A stretch of DNA of 64,000 nt. Source: an uncultured Lachnospiraceae bacterium (GTDB lineage: Bacteria; Bacillota; Clostridia; Lachnospirales; Lachnospiraceae). The position numbers were made by a program, and so were the translations under genes. This document shows, piece after piece, positions 51,603-60,013 of this stretch (position 1 is its first letter; each line of letters begins with the position of its first letter). The stretch lies in contig CAJUFL010000002.1 of NCBI GenBank assembly GCA_910585605.1, forward strand, positions 62,001-126,000, in the 5' to 3' direction. The notes beneath the pieces were generated by a model. It had not been told where the DNA came from and searched no databases. It saw only the letters and a list, made by a program, of their open reading frames with translations.

Positions 51603-52760
51603 TTATACCACCCGATTAAGAGGCAGTTCATTATTTACTCCTTTTGACAACAGAAGCTGATGGATATCCACAACACCGTTTTGGAAAGCTGCCGCACAGG
51701 AAGTCAGATAAAGCTCCCACATTCTTGCAAACTCCTCACCTTTGCCTTCCACAATTTCCGTTCTGCATCTATTAAAATTTTCCCTCCAGAAAAGAAGCGT
51801 CTTATTATAATGCCGTCTGAGGCTTTCCACATCCAGTGTATAAAAATGATGCTCTGGCAGGATATGAATAATTTCTCTGAGGCTAGGTATCACTCCTCCC
51901 GGAAAAATATATTTCTTAATCCATGCATCTCCTTCATGCTCCTCCAACGCACTGATAAAATGCAGCAGGCATAGTCCTTTGCACTTCAAAACAGCATCTA
52001 TGTTTTCCATAAATTCTTCATAATTTCCTCGTCCCACATGCTCTATCATGCCCACGCTGACAATACGGTCAAATTTCATCCCGGACTTTTTCAGTTCCCG
52101 GTAATCCATCCGTCTTACCTCCAGCAGATCATCCAGTCCCTCATCCTCAATCTCCTGACGGAATTTCTGATATTGCTCCTCACTCAGCGTAATACCTGTA
52201 CCATGAACACCATATTCTTTTGCAGCACGTTTTAACAGAAATCCCCATCCACAGCCGATATCCAAAAGACTCATCCCTGGTGCCAGTGATAATTTGTCCA
52301 GTATATGATCCACTTTATTCACTTGTGCCTGATATAACGAATCCGTCTCCTCCTTAAAGTACCCGCAGGAATAGCTCATCGTCTCATCCAGCCAGAGCCG
52401 GTAGAAGTCATTTCCAATGTCGTAGTGTGACCGCACCTCCTTTTCCTGATTTTTCTTACTCCGGGAGGTGTTAAGCAGTCCTTTTAATGCCAACTTATCT
52501 ATTTTAAATTTATCCATTTCTCCCATAAAACAGTTAAGAACCTCATATAAATCATGATCAACCTCAAGATCTCCACGCATATATGCCTCTCCGAGAGATA
52601 GTGACGTGCTGGTCAGCATCTCTTTTTTATTTAGATTTTTTTTCAAATCTACCGTAAATCTGGGATTTTCCTTTCCAATCCTTTGTTCCTCATCCCCTAT
52701 CCTTAATACAAAAGAAACGGGAATAATATGCTCCAAATACTCTGCAACAAATCCATTCAT
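51603..52760 (-). CDS. cfa: Cyclopropane-fatty-acyl-phospholipid synthase
   Basis: A 385-residue SAM-dependent enzyme: SHYDIGNDFYRLWLDETMSYSCGYF (in parts, about 109-133), SAM site LLDIGCGWGFLLKRAA and IVSVGMIEHVGRGNY. It adds a methylene bridge to membrane phospholipid acyl chains, a stationary-phase and acid-stress trait. GGAAAGGAAA precedes the ATG. Monocistronic. Confidence 0.94.
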   Translation of the reverse strand: MNGFVAEYLEHIIPVSFVLRIGDEEQRIGKENPRFTVDLKKNLNKKEMLTSTSLSLGEAYMRGDLEVDHDLYEVLNCFMGEMDKFKIDKLALKGLLNTSRSKKNQEKEVRSHYDIGNDFYRLWLDETMSYSCGYFKEETDSLYQAQVNKVDHILDKLSLAPGMSLLDIGCGWGFLLKRAAKEYGVHGTGITLSEEQYQKFRQEIEDEGLDDLLEVRRMDYRELKKSGMKFDRIVSVGMIEHVGRGNYEEFMENIDAVLKCKGLCLLHFISALEEHEGDAWIKKYIFPGGVIPSLREIIHILPEHHFYTLDVESLRRHYNKTLLFWRENFNRCRTEIVEGKGEEFARMWELYLTSCAAAFQNGVVDIHQLLLSKGVNNELPLNRVV

Positions 52761-52855
52761 GTCTTTGTTTCCTTTCCTTGATATTTTTTACATAGTATTC
52801 CCATTTTCACATTATATTTAATCAGGTCTTTTCCTTTTTTCTTATATATCTGCCG

Positions 52856-53125
52856 TTATCCCATTCCAATCAATCTGCATTCCTCACATATATACTCTTC
52901 TGAATTGGGGTTCTCTATCCTATTCCACTCTTTCTTGCAGGATGGACATACTTCCGGAACACGCTTTGAATAAGAAATATACATCCCCTCTTTTTCATAT
53001 ACGTAATAATCATTCAGGGTCTGTCCACTCTGATACCATGCACCAAGCAGGCCGTAAACCAAGTGTTCCATTGGCACGGTAGAATTCTTCGCTTCATAAA
53101 ATATAATCTCGTGTAAATATGCCAT
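52856..53125 (-). CDS. Zinc-ribbon hypothetical protein (89 aa)
   Basis: An 89-residue protein with a C-terminal Cys4 zinc ribbon (CPSCKKEW and CEEC about 20 residues apart) and a hydrophobic N-terminal half. Unknown family; possibly linked to the accessory genes nearby. The ATG at 53125 is chosen because GGGGG stands 8 nt before it. Confidence 0.55.
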   Translation of the reverse strand: MAYLHEIIFYEAKNSTVPMEHLVYGLLGAWYQSGQTLNDYYVYEKEGMYISYSKRVPEVCPSCKKEWNRIENPNSEEYICEECRLIGMG

Positions 53126-53294
53126 AATCAATTCCCCCTGTTCTTACCGAATCGCTCTGTTTTCCATTACCATTCGGTATATTTGTTTCAAATCGATGTC
53201 ATAAGAAAAACCGAATCGGCTTTTTCTGCATATAATTTATCATACACACAAATTTATCATAACACAATATAAAGTAACAATGAGGTGGTTTCAA

Positions 53295-54161
53295 TTGAAT
53301 AACTATAATTCAAATCGAATGTTTAATCCGCAAAATTCATTCAACACGAAAAGATATCCCAACAGAAACTGTAGCCCAAACAATGCCCCACCCTCAAGGA
53401 ATTTTGGAGTTTCAAAAAACACTGTCATACCCGATACTTCCCAAAACACAAGCATAGCAGAAGCAGGATCAATATTCTCTGAAACAAAAGTATCAGATGC
53501 TGAAGCAGATACATTACAGAATTCACAAATATTCCCTGACGAATCGAGCGCCACAGATGCAAACAGACCAACTCCATATTTTTGTGAGCCTGGTCCAATG
53601 GGACCAAGGGGCGAACCCGGACCTTCAGGATGCCCTGGAGAACGGGGTGAAACAGGGCCGCAGGGTGTGACAGGTCCGCAAGGCCCACAGGGAGCCACAG
53701 GACCAATGGGACCGAAAGGAGAGCCTGGTGCCCGGGGACCTGCCGGACCACCTGGATATCCACAAAACAGTATATTTGCATCGTTTTTAGACTCAGAACT
53801 TTTTTTGTCGGAAAGCACTACCATTCCGTTAAAAGTAGATATACCGGATACAACCGGAAATATCTCCCCCTGTGGAAGTCACTCTGTTATATTAAATCCT
53901 GGTTACTATACTATCTACTATTATATATCTACAGTAATGAACACATCTGGTTTCATAAACCTTACGCCTGTATTCAATGACTGTATACAGTCTGCATATG
54001 CCGGGTATGCCACAGCAAAAAAACGGAAGGAAACACTTGAAATATCAAGATATTTCATAGTTGAAATCCTCAGCACTTCTCCTTTGTTTTTTACATGGCA
54101 CTCTTCTGAAAGTACCTCCAAAATCAATATGAATATAATTGTACAAAAACTCTGTAGATAA
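53295..54161 (+). CDS. Collagen-like (Gly-X-Y) repeat surface protein
   Basis: A 288-residue protein. A polar Asn/Ser-rich N-terminus of about 95 residues is followed by about 18 consecutive Gly-X-Y triplets (from GPMGPRGEPGPSG to GPPGYP, about residues 105-157) and a C-terminal domain of about 130 residues with beta-rich character, the layout of BclA-type exosporium glycoproteins. No classical signal peptide. TTG at 53295 is taken as the start because GAGGTGG lies 7 nt before it. A glycosyltransferase gene follows by 27 bp, pointing to glycosylated triplets. Confidence 0.82.
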   Translation: MNNYNSNRMFNPQNSFNTKRYPNRNCSPNNAPPSRNFGVSKNTVIPDTSQNTSIAEAGSIFSETKVSDAEADTLQNSQIFPDESSATDANRPTPYFCEPGPMGPRGEPGPSGCPGERGETGPQGVTGPQGPQGATGPMGPKGEPGARGPAGPPGYPQNSIFASFLDSELFLSESTTIPLKVDIPDTTGNISPCGSHSVILNPGYYTIYYYISTVMNTSGFINLTPVFNDCIQSAYAGYATAKKRKETLEISRYFIVEILSTSPLFFTWHSSESTSKINMNIIVQKLCR

Positions 54162-54188
54162 CAAAATCAAAATATAGGAGGTTCAGAT

Positions 54189-55265
54189 ATGGCAACAATT
54201 AGCCTTTGTATGATTGTCAAAAATGAAGAAAAACATCTTGCACGCTGTCTTGACAGTGTAGCAGAGCTTGTAGAAGAAATTATTATTGTGGATACCGGTT
54301 CAACTGATCGAACAATAGAAATCGCATCTAATTATACATCAAAAATCTATTTGCATCCCTGGGCCGATGATTTCTCCGATGCCAGAAATTATTCTTTTTC
54401 CAAAGCATCTATGGATTACTGTATGTGGATGGATGCTGACGATATTCTGGAAAAAACGGAATGGGAAAAATTTCTGCAATTAAAGAGTTCTCTGACATCG
54501 GACACTGACATTGTAATGATGAAATATAATACTGCCTTTGATGAAGCCGGCATTCCTTCCTTTTCCTATTTTCGGGAACGCTGGATAAAAAACTGTTCAT
54601 CCTACCGCTGGGTCGGTGCTGTCCACGAAGTAATTCCACCAAAGGGCAACGTGATATATTCTGATATTGCACTCTGCCACAAAAAAATTACTGTTGGAAA
54701 TCCAGACCGAAATCTGAAAATATACCAAAAGATGCTTGCAGATGGAAAAGCTCTGGATTCAAGACAACAATATTATTACGGTCGTGAACTGTATTATCAT
54801 CATCAATACCAAGAAGCAGTTTCTATTTTTGAGGATTTCCTGACTTCACCTGAAGGATGGATTGAGAATAAAATAGAGGCATGTTCTGTCTGTGCCGATT
54901 GCTATTACAAGCTGGGACAGGAGGATTCTGCACTTTTGACTCTCCTGCATAGTCTATGTTTTGATCTGCCAAGAGCGGAATTGTGCTGCCAGATTGGCAA
55001 ACACTTTTTGGAGCACAAAAATTACCACAATTCCATCTACTGGTACAAAACCGCACTGAACACAACCAAAAATGAGTATTCCGGAGGGTTTATTCTGCCG
55101 GATTGCTATGATTATATTCCTCTTTTACAGCTATGTGTATGTTACGACAAAATAGGAGACAAACAAAAGGCAAAAGAATACAATGAAAAAGCCGGTGTCT
55201 GCAAGCCCTATTCCAAAGCATATCTTTATAACAAACATTATTTTGACCAATTACAGATACCCTGA
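54189..55265 (+). CDS. Family 2 glycosyltransferase with TPR tail
   Basis: A 358-residue protein. The N-terminal GT-A domain shows ISLCMIVKNEEKHLARCLDS, IIIVDTGSTDRT and WMDADDIL (DxD). The C-terminal half (about 205-345) has TPR-like helices. This is the SunS/SgtA-like group of cytosolic protein glycosyltransferases. In C. difficile a relative is co-transcribed with the collagen-like spore protein BclA3; here it follows a collagen-like gene. AGGAGG precedes the ATG. Confidence 0.85.
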   Translation: MATISLCMIVKNEEKHLARCLDSVAELVEEIIIVDTGSTDRTIEIASNYTSKIYLHPWADDFSDARNYSFSKASMDYCMWMDADDILEKTEWEKFLQLKSSLTSDTDIVMMKYNTAFDEAGIPSFSYFRERWIKNCSSYRWVGAVHEVIPPKGNVIYSDIALCHKKITVGNPDRNLKIYQKMLADGKALDSRQQYYYGRELYYHHQYQEAVSIFEDFLTSPEGWIENKIEACSVCADCYYKLGQEDSALLTLLHSLCFDLPRAELCCQIGKHFLEHKNYHNSIYWYKTALNTTKNEYSGGFILPDCYDYIPLLQLCVCYDKIGDKQKAKEYNEKAGVCKPYSKAYLYNKHYFDQLQIP

Positions 55266-55292
55266 TAAAAATTTATAAAACAAAAAATCTTT

Positions 55293-55898
55293 TTAAACCT
55301 GTTCCTTATACAGAAAACAGGAAGCCTGTACATTGTAACAGATATACCAAATATTCATACAATAATGCTCCTGTATCTGCTTACTAATATCAAGTAAAGC
55401 ACTCTCAAAACAAAGTGACTTTATCGAACTTTCATAAACTCTATTCTCCATACATAGAGAAAAACTCGAAACAACCTCATCATCCCTGTATACTCTGTCA
55501 TTATCACATAAAATGATAGCCTGCCCCTTTTGTATATCATGTTCCACATACCGGAAGGTAATATAGAGCATTCCCCCCACTTCACATCCATCATTCTTCC
55601 TGACTACCTTAATTGGAATGTAAACATCCATAGAGTATCGCTGCAAATCATATTTATATGGAGTAATAATATTTAAATCTTTATAATTTCCACCCCATTT
55701 TAACAAACAAAATTTCTCCTTTGCCTCATCGTATTGGCTTTCATCATTCAGTTCAAAATCCCCAATATCGGTTCCTGAAAATGTTATACCATCTAATGTA
55801 AAAGAAAGTGAACTTTTTGCATATCCATTTTGACTATTTACAATTTCAATATCTTCGTCATGTAATTTGTCCTTATAATGAGCCTTCCATATTATCAT
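55293..55898 (-). CDS. Hypothetical accessory protein (201 aa), DUF6304-like
   Basis: A 201-residue soluble, beta-rich protein with LDGITFSGTDIGDFELND (about 34-51), LQRYSMDVYIPIKVVRK and GGMLYITFRY. It recalls DUF6304, an uncharacterised family, but I am unsure. It is 5 bp downstream of the beta-propeller gene and likely co-transcribed. Confidence 0.5.
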   Translation of the reverse strand: MIIWKAHYKDKLHDEDIEIVNSQNGYAKSSLSFTLDGITFSGTDIGDFELNDESQYDEAKEKFCLLKWGGNYKDLNIITPYKYDLQRYSMDVYIPIKVVRKNDGCEVGGMLYITFRYVEHDIQKGQAIILCDNDRVYRDDEVVSSFSLCMENRVYESSIKSLCFESALLDISKQIQEHYCMNIWYICYNVQASCFLYKEQV

Positions 55899-55903
55899 TT
55901 TTA

Positions 55904-56746
55904 CTACACCTCCACTAGATAAACTGTCGATGACTGACTCTTTTTACAAAATCCTACAACGCATATCTGATTATTTCCCACAGTAATTCCGCTTTCGTCT
56001 GTCAGCATACCATCTAATCGTATTTCATCCACAACCTCCCCTGCAAATGGATTCACAAGGAGCAACTGCCCCTTATCTCCCCTGCAAGCGATGTATTCCC
56101 CAACCCATACATACCTTGTCGTTCCCCGTGTCCTAAGTGCAATCTTCTTGGTTCCACTTTGCAAATCATAACAATAAAGACCGCCACCCATACCAGCAGT
56201 TCCGAAAATGACACACCCATTTTTCACTTCAAAGGGTGTATACCGGTATCCCTGATGTTTTTCCTCCCAGAATATTTCACCGTCTGGTGATAAACACTGA
56301 TATTTTCTGCTGCTCTTATAATGCATGACTATACCCGAAAAAGTGACATCCTCTTTGTCACAGATTGGCTGGCTGCATTGATACTGAGATGCAATCTCAT
56401 CCGTCAAAGAAACTTTTTTCATTCCTTCATCTAAATCCAAAAAAATCCTACACACCCTGCGGTCTGGAAATGTCTCGGTTGGTTCACTTGAATTGCCACA
56501 GCTCAATAGCACATGATCCTGAAATTCAAATAGTCTCCATCTATATGGCAATGCATAATCTAATGCATCTTTCACATATAACATTTGACTAACTTGTCCA
56601 TCCTTTTCCAGCTTAATCATTCTGATTCCGTTTTTCCCATCATTATATGCATAATAAATTTTATCATCCCTCATATAAGGATTTGATGCATAATTCACCG
56701 GCCATATTTTTTCTAAATTGAAATCATATTGATATAATAATCGCAT
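55904..56746 (-). CDS. PQQ-like beta-propeller protein (280 aa)
   Basis: A 280-residue protein with repeated short strands such as GLYCYDLQSGTKKIAL, LLLVNPFAGEVVDEIRL and YQCLSPDGEIFWEEKHQG, the look of a WD/PQQ-like propeller. It has no signal peptide, so it is cytosolic. No enzymatic motif. It belongs to a five-gene accessory unit (58.0 to 55.3 kb) with a second, split propeller and a zinc-ribbon protein. TTAGGAGG precedes the ATG. Confidence 0.65.
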   Translation of the reverse strand: MRLLYQYDFNLEKIWPVNYASNPYMRDDKIYYAYNDGKNGIRMIKLEKDGQVSQMLYVKDALDYALPYRWRLFEFQDHVLLSCGNSSEPTETFPDRRVCRIFLDLDEGMKKVSLTDEIASQYQCSQPICDKEDVTFSGIVMHYKSSRKYQCLSPDGEIFWEEKHQGYRYTPFEVKNGCVIFGTAGMGGGLYCYDLQSGTKKIALRTRGTTRYVWVGEYIACRGDKGQLLLVNPFAGEVVDEIRLDGMLTDESGITVGNNQICVVGFCKKSQSSTVYLVEV

Positions 56747-56754
56747 TCTTCCTC

Positions 56755-57201
56755 CTAATACCGTGCAAGAATAATCCTAACCTTTTCTCCCAATAACTCT
56801 CCGATATTAACAAGCTCTTTCTTACTAAATTTCCTTTCCAGATTCGCAATTGTGATTTCCATTCTTGCATATCCACAGGGCAAATAATATTCCAAATCAT
56901 TCAAAGAGCTGTCATAACCACAACAGGGTAATTTTACAGACAAATCAGAAAATTCTTTCTCTGCCGCTTTTTCCATAACCTCTCCCCACCAGTCAAATGA
57001 TATATCTTCCCCACAATCAGGGCACTTGATTACTTCCAGTTCTCCTCCACAGTCTACAAATTGTGTTGTCTCAAAAACTTCCGCTTCAATCTGACAATCC
57101 GGTACAATTTCCTTGATATACATTATTGCTGCCTGAGTCTGCTCCTCGTCTGCAATATAATCATATTTGACTGGTATAATCTTCGTAATAATATCTGCCA
57201 C
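56755..57201 (-). CDS. Zinc-binding hypothetical protein (148 aa)
   Basis: A 148-residue protein with KCPDCGEDISFDWW and LPCCGYDSSLNDLEYYLPCGYAR, a Cys-rich motif seen in uncharacterised accessory proteins. The start is most likely the GTG at 57201, since AAGGAGG stands 5 nt before it; the ATG at 57216 directly follows a stop and has no ribosome site. Sandwiched between two propeller genes. Confidence 0.55.
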   Translation of the reverse strand: MADIITKIIPVKYDYIADEEQTQAAIMYIKEIVPDCQIEAEVFETTQFVDCGGELEVIKCPDCGEDISFDWWGEVMEKAAEKEFSDLSVKLPCCGYDSSLNDLEYYLPCGYARMEITIANLERKFSKKELVNIGELLGEKVRIILARY

Positions 57202-57216
57202 TTTATCCTCCTTCAT

Positions 57217-57702
57217 CTAATATTCTGTATCATTTTTGACCCAGAAAACCCTATCTTCATGCCGATATATCCTGCACCTTAATTGGGGACCCTGAAACTT
57301 ACGTTTGTTTCTCCATATAACCTGCTTTGATTTTTGATTATATTTTAGAACACCTGCACTGGTCCAATTGGTATAGCCCAATAATATATGCTCATCATCT
57401 AACCGGATGGGATGAAAAAGCTTATTTATTCTTGGTATTTTAATCCTGTCAGCAATCCTTCCGTTCTCCATCTCAATCGATAATAATTCATGGTCACCGT
57501 AGCATGCGACCATATTTTCAAACAGGGTGATTTCTCCTGGCGTATAATTATGATTTGAAATATTCACTTTCCATTCCAATGACAGCGTATCTAAATCATA
57601 GCAAAATAAATAATCCCAAGCATAAGAAAACAGCAGCCGATTGTCATGCAGTAAATAAGAGCCTGCATTTTCTCTCATCCCGCTTCTTTGCAAATCTGTC
57701 AT
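57217..57702 (-). CDS. Split beta-propeller, C-terminal part
   Basis: A 161-residue frame with propeller-like strands (LLFSYAWDYLFCYDLDTLSLEWKV in two parts; HILLGYTNWTSAGVLKYNQK). It starts at an ATG that overlaps the TGA of the upstream frame. Together the two would be about 256 residues, close to the intact 280-residue propeller downstream, so they are probably halves of one gene. Confidence 0.55.
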   Translation of the reverse strand: MTDLQRSGMRENAGSYLLHDNRLLFSYAWDYLFCYDLDTLSLEWKVNISNHNYTPGEITLFENMVACYGDHELLSIEMENGRIADRIKIPRINKLFHPIRLDDEHILLGYTNWTSAGVLKYNQKSKQVIWRNKRKFQGPQLRCRIYRHEDRVFWVKNDTEY

Positions 57703-57986
57703 TTTGGATATAACAGATTGATTGTAAACGTAAAATCACCTGTGTAAAAGATAATCTTTTCTTTATATTCCAGAAAGAAAAATCTTGAAGGGATCTCCTG
57801 TTCTCCCGCAGGAATGTATTGGGTTCTTCCTTTCCCACTGTCTGCATCAATCATATGTAACCTTAACTGACGTTCAAACATACTGATAAAATAAATCATG
57901 TTATCCTTTATAAATATCGGAGATTCATATTGGTAATCCTCACTATGTTCATTTGTCGGTAAATCATACTCCCATTTCGTTTCCAT
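57699..57986 (-). CDS. Split beta-propeller, N-terminal part
   Basis: A 95-residue frame starting METKWEYDLPTNEH behind GGAGGG and ending FTINLLYPK at a TGA inside CCAAAATGACAG. One more A in the AAAA run would continue it into the next frame (MTDLQRSGMREN). First gene of the accessory unit that ends at 55293. Confidence 0.55.
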   Translation of the reverse strand: METKWEYDLPTNEHSEDYQYESPIFIKDNMIYFISMFERQLRLHMIDADSGKGRTQYIPAGEQEIPSRFFFLEYKEKIIFYTGDFTFTINLLYPK

Positions 57987-58107
57987 GTTCCCTCCTATAT
58001 CATTTTTCATGTAATAAAAGCATTAATAAATAATCAATACTTTACTTTTTGCTACTCAATATATAATTCCCTCTTGAAATTTTTGCCTTTAACTTCCTCA
58101 TACTTCT

Positions 58108-59130
58108 TTATTCTACTTTTGACAAATCCAAATAACTGTTTTTAGGAAATATGATCCTCACTTCTGTACCAATATTCTCCTCAGAATCAAATTCAATCCC
58201 CAGACCTAATTTGTCACAGAGCTTCTTACATAAATAAAGACCTATTCCTGTTGATTTCTTTCCGATCCTTCCATTGCTTCCTGTAAAACCTTTATCGAAT
58301 GCTCTTACTGCCTCTTCCCGTTTCATTCCTATCCCATTATCCCCAACAGATAAAATAACGCTGTTCTTCTTTTCCTCTGCTGTAAAATATATTTCTGCTC
58401 CAGTCTCTTTCCCATATTTGATACTGTTTTGAACAACCTGATTCAAAATAAAACTGCACCACTTTGGGTCTGTATAAATTGTCTGATTCACCTCTTCAAT
58501 CCTTACTCCTATTTTCCGGTTAATCAGTGTCCGTTTATTCCGTTTTATGGATTCATTTACAATCTCCTTCAAATTGCATTTTGTCACAAAATAATCCTTA
58601 TTGGCATAACTGCTTCTTGCATAAAACAATGCCTGTTCTGTGTATTCCTCAATCTCATTGATTTCCTCTTCAATGCTCTTTGTAATTTCATTTTTATTAT
58701 TCTCTATTATCATTTTGGAAGTTGCAATTGGCAGTTTGATTTCGTGTATCCATAATTCAATATAGTCCTTATACTCTTCCTGAATATACTTATATTCATT
58801 TACCTTTTCCAGCATAGATTTGTTTGTTTCCTGCAAAATATCACATAAAATTTCTTCTTCCAGCATATTTGCGGTTTTCATCATTTCCACGATCAGATAT
58901 TTCTCCTCTAACCGTTCCAGCTTTCCCAATGTATCTGCATAAAAATTCTTTTTTGTCTGGTATTCCCAAAAAGCTCCAATCAAAAATGCCGCAAATACGA
59001 CCAACACAATGTAAACGTGCAGAAACAGACTAATCTGATACAAGAGAAGAAAAATCTCTATTGTCGCCAATCCCGCTGCTAATAACAAAATTGTTTTCCA
59101 TCGGTCATACAGATAGTTTGTAAATCTCAT
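58108..59130 (-). CDS. BceS-type intramembrane-sensing histidine kinase
   Basis: A 340-residue kinase with two N-terminal helices (about 13-33 and 36-54) and almost no extracellular loop, the BceS design that senses through its ABC transporter. H-box ELWIHEIKLPIATSK, N-box FILNQVVQNSIKYGKE, G1 DNGIGM and G2 KSTGIGLYLCKKL are all present. Its transporter is probably the BceAB pair at 47.3-50.2 kb. It follows the regulator gene by 128 bp. Confidence 0.9.
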   Translation of the reverse strand: MRFTNYLYDRWKTILLLAAGLATIEIFLLLYQISLFLHVYIVLVVFAAFLIGAFWEYQTKKNFYADTLGKLERLEEKYLIVEMMKTANMLEEEILCDILQETNKSMLEKVNEYKYIQEEYKDYIELWIHEIKLPIATSKMIIENNKNEITKSIEEEINEIEEYTEQALFYARSSYANKDYFVTKCNLKEIVNESIKRNKRTLINRKIGVRIEEVNQTIYTDPKWCSFILNQVVQNSIKYGKETGAEIYFTAEEKKNSVILSVGDNGIGMKREEAVRAFDKGFTGSNGRIGKKSTGIGLYLCKKLCDKLGLGIEFDSEENIGTEVRIIFPKNSYLDLSKVE

Positions 59131-59258
59131 AATTTCATACCATATTCAATCTTCTTAATTTGATTCCTTTCCAATAATTTGATTACAAAGCAATTTTATC
59201 GAATTTTCAGCTTTCTTATCATTTCTCATCAACATGAAGCAACGAAATCCCAAGACCA

Positions 59259-59930
59259 TCATACCTGCAAAATATAACCCTGCCCACGTCTTGTTTCTAT
59301 AATATTTTTTAACCCAATTTCTTCAAACTTTTTACGGATACGCGTCATATTAACAGTTAAGGTATTGTCATCAATAAAGGCTTCGCTATCCCACAGATCA
59401 TTCATAATGTCCTCTCTGGATACAATTTTCCCCTTGCTTCGGACAAGACACTTTATAATTTTTAACTCATTTCCGGTAAGTTCCGCTATATCATTCCCCT
59501 TTTCAATCCTGCTCTTGGAAACATTTAAGACAAACATCCCACAATTTATTTTTTCCTGTGATGCCGCGTTATTTGTCCGTTTTAAGATTGCCACAATCTT
59601 TGCCAGCAGTATCTGGATATTAAAGGGCTTTGTCACATAATGGTCTGCTCCATAGTGCATGGACAAAAGTTCATCCATTTCATTATCCCTGCTTGTGATC
59701 ATGATTACCGGTACATCCGACACCTTGCGCAGCTCCTTTAAAATAAACTCTCCATCCGCATTTGGAAGATTAATATCCAGTAAAATTAAATCCGCATCGG
59801 CTTCCAGAATATCCAAAAGCGTGTTGTCATACCTCCCAAGTCCCACTGCCTCATATCCATTTCTGCCTAAAAAAACTTCCAATTCATGCCGCAGTTTTTC
59901 ATCATCTTCTGCAATCAGTATTTTCTGCAT
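59259..59930 (-). CDS. BceR-type (OmpR-family) response regulator
   Basis: A 223-residue regulator: receiver with ILIAEDDEKL, acceptor Asp in LILLDINLP, T in MITSRD and K in YVTKPF; winged-helix C-terminal domain (ELTGNELKIIKCLV; VNMTRIRKKFEEIGLKNIIETRRGQGYIL). The start at 59930 is set by GGAGG 5 nt upstream. It probably activates the bceA-like promoter at 50.3 kb. Confidence 0.92.
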   Translation of the reverse strand: MQKILIAEDDEKLRHELEVFLGRNGYEAVGLGRYDNTLLDILEADADLILLDINLPNADGEFILKELRKVSDVPVIMITSRDNEMDELLSMHYGADHYVTKPFNIQILLAKIVAILKRTNNAASQEKINCGMFVLNVSKSRIEKGNDIAELTGNELKIIKCLVRSKGKIVSREDIMNDLWDSEAFIDDNTLTVNMTRIRKKFEEIGLKNIIETRRGQGYILQV

Positions 59931-59995
59931 AAGCACCTCCGTTTATTATGAAACAAAACTTCTCTATTACTATACAATTCTATTATATAAAATCC

Positions 59996-60013
59996 TTTTA
60001 ACATATGTTAAAA
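59996..60013. promoter_or_regulatory. 18-bp perfect palindrome upstream of the BceR-type gene
   Basis: TTTTAACATATGTTAAAA reads the same on both strands and overlaps the addA stop codon. It stands before a TATATAAT-like -10 region of the regulator gene. It is a candidate operator. The spacing of TAACA-TA-TGTTA differs from the N4 pattern at bceA, so it may bind something else. Confidence 0.4.

Noticed and set aside
53303..53824. 173-codon reverse frame with Pro/Gly repeats
   Set aside because: It is the antisense of the collagen triplets; the GC-rich repeat keeps all frames open.
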